DNA of 64,000 nucleotides from positions 124,001 through 188,000 of the forward strand of contig JAEZYU010000038.1 of NCBI GenBank assembly GCA_023418915.1, written 5' to 3'. Numbering within the stretch: position 1 is the first letter of the stretch; every line of letters begins with the position of its first letter. Shown here one piece after another: positions 60,466 to 64,000 of this stretch. Source of the stretch: Bacillota bacterium (GTDB lineage: Bacteria > Bacillota > Clostridia > Acetivibrionales > DTU013). The notes beneath the pieces are model-generated. The model was given only the letters and a program-made list of their open reading frames with translations. It made no database searches and was not told the origin of the DNA. The position numbers and the translations under genes were made by a program.

Positions 60466-61950
60466 TCATTTTTCAAGTCCTGTGACTTTAAGGAATCTAT
60501 TATATGCTTCATCCCAGCGATCAGTATCACAGGGAGTGTATATTTCAGGTGCAAAGCTGCTTCTTATTATGTTCCTTGCCTGATCATAATCTGATATTTC
60601 ACCAAGAGATATCAGCTGTACTATCCCATTGCCCAAAGCTGTAGCTTCCGACGGGCCCGCATATACCGGTCTGTTGCAGCAATTTGCCGTAAAGGCGTTC
60701 AGCAGAGCATTCTGCGAGCCTCCTCCCACGATATTGATAGTTTCATACCTGTGACCGGTAATCCTTTCAAGTGCCTCGATCACATACCTGTATTTGAATG
60801 AAAGACTTTCAAGGATAGTCCTCACAAGACTGCCTGTGTCCTCCGGAGCTTTCTGACCGGTTTTTATGCAATAGTTCCGTATTGATTCGGGCATATCAGT
60901 CGGTTCATAAAACACTTCGGCATCGGGGTCTATAACTGAAGCAAAAGGTTTTGCCGACCCTGCAAGACTGGCCAGTTCACTGAAGGAATATCGCCTGCCA
61001 TTGACACTCAGTATCCTTTGCGTCTCCTGTAATATCCAAAGACCCATCACATTTTTCAACAGCCTGATCCTGCCGTTTACTCCGCCTTCGTTTGCACAGT
61101 TGAATTTGTAAGCTTCTTCATTTATAACAGGTCCGTCCGTTTCAGTGCCGACGATAGACCATGTACCGCTGCTGATATACAGCGGATGGCTGCTCAGTGA
61201 GGGTACTGCCGCAACTGCAGAGCCGGTGTCATGCGAACCAACCGCCGTCAGTCTGAGAGGCTTTATTCCCTCATCCTCACATAACTGCTGAGAGATTCGA
61301 CCAATAACTGTACCGGGCATCACAATGGGTGAAAAAAGTTTTTGCGGAATGCCCAGCTTCCTCATCAGTTCATCATCCCACCCATTTTTATTATAACTGT
61401 AGAGCTGCGATATTGTAGCCGCTGTATATTCATTATATTTCTCCCCTGTCAAGTAATAAGCAAGAAAATCAGGTATAAAGAGAAATTTTTCAGAAACATC
61501 AAAAATATAAGGCCTATCCTTCACCAGATGATACATCTGGTACATAGTGTTCATTCGAACCTGCTGCACACCGTTTCTTGCATATAGCTGCATACCACCG
61601 ATAATTCCGTTCACTTCCTCCACAAGACCCGCTGTGCGGTTGTCACGGTAGCTGTATGGATTTTCAATCATATACCCTTTTTTATCCAGCAACACAAAAT
61701 CATTACCCCATGTATCAATGCCAAGTGATGCTATATCATTATCCAGGCTGAGAGCCTTGCGTAATCCTTCCTTCATATCCCTCCAGATCCCCAGTATGTC
61801 CCAGTACAGGCACCTTCCTGCTAAAATCGGCCCATTTACATACCTTGCGATCTGTTCAATCGAAAGCTTGCTGCCATCAAACCCTATTTGAAGTATCCTT
61901 GTACTCCCTCCGCCTGCATCAAAAGCAAGTACCTTTTTTCCCGTACTCAT
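60466..61950 (-). CDS. rhaB: FGGY-family sugar kinase, rhamnulokinase-like
   Basis: Kinase of 494 residues. FGGY N-terminal domain (LAFDAGGGSTRIL, GIDTWGNDFVLLDKKG, YRDNRT) and C-terminal domain (GSHDTGSAVAAVP, NIVGGGSQNALLNAF). The TWGNDFVLLD segment favours rhamnulokinase. It phosphorylates a keto-sugar at O1. ATG at 61950 overlaps the DeoR stop by one base (TGATG) with GGAGAT five bases upstream. No rhamnose isomerase is in the window. Confidence 0.88.
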   Translation of the reverse strand: MSTGKKVLAFDAGGGSTRILQIGFDGSKLSIEQIARYVNGPILAGRCLYWDILGIWRDMKEGLRKALSLDNDIASLGIDTWGNDFVLLDKKGYMIENPYSYRDNRTAGLVEEVNGIIGGMQLYARNGVQQVRMNTMYQMYHLVKDRPYIFDVSEKFLFIPDFLAYYLTGEKYNEYTAATISQLYSYNKNGWDDELMRKLGIPQKLFSPIVMPGTVIGRISQQLCEDEGIKPLRLTAVGSHDTGSAVAAVPSLSSHPLYISSGTWSIVGTETDGPVINEEAYKFNCANEGGVNGRIRLLKNVMGLWILQETQRILSVNGRRYSFSELASLAGSAKPFASVIDPDAEVFYEPTDMPESIRNYCIKTGQKAPEDTGSLVRTILESLSFKYRYVIEALERITGHRYETINIVGGGSQNALLNAFTANCCNRPVYAGPSEATALGNGIVQLISLGEISDYDQARNIIRSSFAPEIYTPCDTDRWDEAYNRFLKVTGLEK

Positions 61951-62753
61951 CACTTATCTCCATTCGTATTCATCATTGTGCTGCACACTATTGTCTCCAT
62001 TTCCGTATTGCCCTGCTTCAGCTGTACCAGCATATCAGCATCCGGTTCTGCGTCTGTTATCAGCACATCACAAATATCAAGGCCGCCGAGCCTTATTGGC
62101 CCTAGTTTTCCGAACTTTGTACGGTCTATCAGGAAATAGACCGTATCTGCGAGATTTATCATCTCACGTTTGAATCCAACTTCATGAAGATTCCCGTCGG
62201 TAAAGCCATACTCGTCTGAAACTCCGTGACAGGATATGAAAGCCTTATTAGGGAAAAATTCGCGCGTGAACTTATCAGAAAGCGCACCGGAAAGCGACAG
62301 GTTTGCTTTGTTGAACACCCCTCCGGTGCAAAGCATCGTTATATTATCCTTGCGATACAGTGTATACTCCTGAAGCAGCTTTATGGAATTGGTCAGTATC
62401 GTAAGCTGTATATCTTCATCTATATGCTTTATAAGGTTTACCAGTGTCGAGCTGTTGTCTACGAATATAAGATCGCCTTCACTGATAAAATCGGCAGCCC
62501 TTCGACACAGCATATCCTTCTCGACTGCGTTTTTCATCACTCTGACCTGCACCGGGTATTCCTTTTCCTTCTGGCTTCCGATTACAGCACCACCATGAGT
62601 CCTTTTCAAAACACCCTGAGTTTCCAGCTCGCGAAGGTCTCTGCGAATCGTTTCAGCGACAACGCCCAGCAGTTCTGCCAGAACATTGACCTCTGCCTTT
62701 CCGTTATGCTCAAGATATTCAATTATTTTGCTTTTTCTCTCATATGCAAGCAC
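61950..62753 (-). CDS. DeoR/GlpR family transcription regulator
   Basis: Regulator of 267 residues with an N-terminal HTH (KSKIIEYLEHNGKAEVNVLA, then ETIRRDLRELETQGVLKRTHGGA) and a C-terminal DeoR sensor domain (FVDNSSTLVNLI, DRTKFGKLG) that binds phosphorylated sugars. GTG at 62753 lies eight bases after GGAGG; the in-frame ATG at 62768 has that SD after it and so is rejected. It is coupled to the downstream kinase gene. Confidence 0.9.
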   Translation of the reverse strand: MLAYERKSKIIEYLEHNGKAEVNVLAELLGVVAETIRRDLRELETQGVLKRTHGGAVIGSQKEKEYPVQVRVMKNAVEKDMLCRRAADFISEGDLIFVDNSSTLVNLIKHIDEDIQLTILTNSIKLLQEYTLYRKDNITMLCTGGVFNKANLSLSGALSDKFTREFFPNKAFISCHGVSDEYGFTDGNLHEVGFKREMINLADTVYFLIDRTKFGKLGPIRLGGLDICDVLITDAEPDADMLVQLKQGNTEMETIVCSTMMNTNGDK

Positions 62754-62817
62754 GTGCACTGCCTCCATAATTGTATTGATCTTCCATAAAACGATGCCAT
62801 ACGGAAAATCTTCTTAG

Positions 62818-62826
62818 ATTATAACA
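62818..62826 (-). promoter_or_regulatory. Extended -10 promoter of deoR-kinase
   Basis: TGTTATAAT on the minus strand is an extended -10 with no clear -35, 65 bases before the DeoR start. Confidence 0.45.
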
Positions 62827-62860
62827 TAAACTGGGAAGTATTGTACTATAATGAAGTGCT

Positions 62861-63463
62861 CTATATAAGCTTACCATATATATTGCATTTTGCATCGCAC
62901 TCTATGCGCTCGACAACACTGAAGGCCTGCTCCAGGTGTTTGCCTACTGCAACTGTGCCGTGTAACGGAAGCAAACCGCAAAGCCCGGTTTTTTTCAGAA
63001 GCTCCCGCTTATCCTTGAAAAAGTCATAGACATGGTCGGCAAGATCCTGAGAATATGCCTTTGCCTGTTGTATCAGCTGACAGTCACCCATCTTTTGTGT
63101 AGCTTCAGTCACCGAAGGGATCGGCTTTACCGCAGAAACATATACCATTGTGTATTCAGGGTGAGCATGAATGACTGCACCTATTTCCGGTATATTCATA
63201 AGAAGCATGGCGTGCATCCTGCATTCCCTTGAAAGTACGCCTGTTCCCTCAAGGATATTCAGATCATAATCACAAAGCAGGATATCCTCAGCCTCCAATT
63301 CACAGTGCTTATGCTCAGACATCATTGACGGTGTCACGATGATCCTATTTTCACCCACTCGTACTGCGGCATTTCCTCCGGCAGCATTGGTAAGTTTCCT
63401 GTCGAACAAAAGCTTCATTGCCCTTGCCAATTTTTTTCTTTCCTCGTAATAGCTTATAGACAT
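62861..63463 (-). CDS. Class II aldolase, L-fuculose-phosphate aldolase-like
   Basis: Zinc-dependent aldolase of 200 residues. Phosphate loop NAAGGNAAVR near 26-35, zinc ligands in HAHPEYT near 100 and the third His in LPLHGTVAVG. It would split a ketose-1-phosphate to DHAP and an aldehyde such as lactaldehyde. Located between PfkB and DeoR on the same strand. Confidence 0.9.
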   Translation of the reverse strand: MSISYYEERKKLARAMKLLFDRKLTNAAGGNAAVRVGENRIIVTPSMMSEHKHCELEAEDILLCDYDLNILEGTGVLSRECRMHAMLLMNIPEIGAVIHAHPEYTMVYVSAVKPIPSVTEATQKMGDCQLIQQAKAYSQDLADHVYDFFKDKRELLKKTGLCGLLPLHGTVAVGKHLEQAFSVVERIECDAKCNIYGKLI

Positions 63464-63531
63464 ATGCCCTTCCTCCTCATATCATTTGAAACCCCTAACA
63501 CGGGTTACTCAAAGTATTTTTGTTTTTCAGA

Positions 63532-64000
63532 TCATGACAGCTCAATTTCTTCTATTGCTACTGCGGCCTCAAGCTGTAAAGCGATCTGTGGATCGAAGCC
63601 AACTGTCGCCTCATTCATCGCTGTAGCTGCAGCCACTGCTGTTGCTTTTTTCAGCATTTGTACAGCAGATAGTTTCATTTCAGAGCCGGCAATAACTCCA
63701 GACAGCAACGCATCACCACAACCTACCGTATTTTTTACTTCCACCTGCGGAGAATGCACACGGTATAGTTTTTCGTGCAGCAATGCATAACTGCCGTCAC
63801 CACCGCAGGAGGCTATGATATTTTGAGCTCCGTTATTCTTAACTTCCTTTATTGCGGATATTATTGCATCCTCTGTCGTCAGTGCCCTTCCACACAGGAA
63901 TCCCAGTTCATCAAGATTCGGCTTGACGAGAAATGGTCTTTTTTCTATGCCCGCCGCAAGATGAGAACCGCTTGCATCGAGGCAAAAATGCGCCCCTTTT
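63532..64000 (-). CDS. PfkB family sugar kinase (3' part, runs off the window)
   Basis: The C-terminal 155 residues of a ribokinase/1-phosphofructokinase-family kinase. KPNLDELGFLCG, SCGGDGSYALL and the catalytic VGCGDALLSGVIAGSE are visible. It phosphorylates a sugar or sugar phosphate. The N-terminal half lies past base 64000. The aldolase gene follows after about 70 bases. Confidence 0.93.
   Translation of the reverse strand, partial: KGAHFCLDASGSHLAAGIEKRPFLVKPNLDELGFLCGRALTTEDAIISAIKEVKNNGAQNIIASCGGDGSYALLHEKLYRVHSPQVEVKNTVGCGDALLSGVIAGSEMKLSAVQMLKKATAVAAATAMNEATVGFDPQIALQLEAAVAIEEIELS

Noticed and set aside
1..64000. CRISPR arrays, rRNA and tRNA genes
   Set aside because: No regularly spaced short repeats and no tRNA T-arm or rRNA signature were found on reading both strands.

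Overview
The window looks like chromosome from an anaerobic, endospore-forming Clostridia-type member of the Bacillota. Two sporulation or germination genes are unmistakable (spoIVA and the spore protease gpr). Shine-Dalgarno sites are strong and purine-rich, GTG and TTG starts are frequent, and spot counts of single 60-base lines give about 45% GC in ordinary genes. There is also a GluRS/GlnRS pair, a c-di-AMP riboswitch ahead of an NlpC/P60 cell-wall hydrolase, a CsaB-type pyruvyl transferase and a trp RNA-binding attenuation protein. No rRNA, tRNA, CRISPR array or complete insertion sequence was seen.

Layout. 1-522 is the 5' part of typA. 820-8649 is a three-gene operon read on the minus strand. 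A one-module non-ribosomal peptide synthetase ending in a reductase domain (C-A-T-R) comes first. A multi-membrane-span sensor histidine kinase and an HD-GYP response regulator follow, with start and stop codons abutting. The synthetase and the sensory half of the kinase are very AT-rich, while the kinase core and the regulator match the rest of the window. I read this as an acquired small-molecule synthesis-and-sensing module wired to cyclic-di-GMP turnover; it is the strongest candidate for an undescribed system. 8.8-19.8 kb is mostly housekeeping on the minus strand: mutS2, a J-protein with a Cys-rich tail, a DUF5685 protein, pgsA, a thioesterase, mtrB (TRAP), dnaE and a second HD-GYP protein.

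19.9-34.1 kb holds a Cys-rich unknown, a phosphohexomutase, spoIVA, a lipid kinase, a large serine recombinase with no visible element, and a C-terminally truncated sigma-54 gene. It continues with a CPBP protease, folate cyclo-ligase, zinc-ribbon proteins and an orphan ferredoxin-ASKHA corrinoid-activator homologue. 34.6-49.4 kb holds gltX-glnS (plus strand), ligA, an M50-like protein, a 225-bp tandem repeat, gpr, rpsT, holA, comEC, the riboswitch-controlled NlpC/P60 gene, an acetyltransferase and a DUF72 protein. 49.8-53.7 kb (plus) carries oadB, a gamma-like membrane peptide, a glycosyltransferase remnant and a glycosyltransferase-CsaB fusion.

55.0-64.0 kb is a carbohydrate region. A GntR/UTRA regulator has one copy of an 18-bp operator at its own promoter and a second ahead of a five-gene operon: 2-hydroxyacid dehydrogenase, phosphotriesterase-like hydrolase, shikimate dehydrogenase-like oxidoreductase, cupin phosphoglucose isomerase and KDPG aldolase. 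Converging on it is a DeoR-regulated set: PfkB kinase, class II aldolase, DeoR and a rhamnulokinase-like FGGY kinase. Together they suggest catabolism of an unusual sugar or sugar acid.

At the non-coding level, a family of two-hairpin intergenic palindromes recurs at least seven times between 18.6 and 47.9 kb, always in the same orientation. A tandem pair of GGGACAC/GTGTCCC hairpins follows spoIVA.
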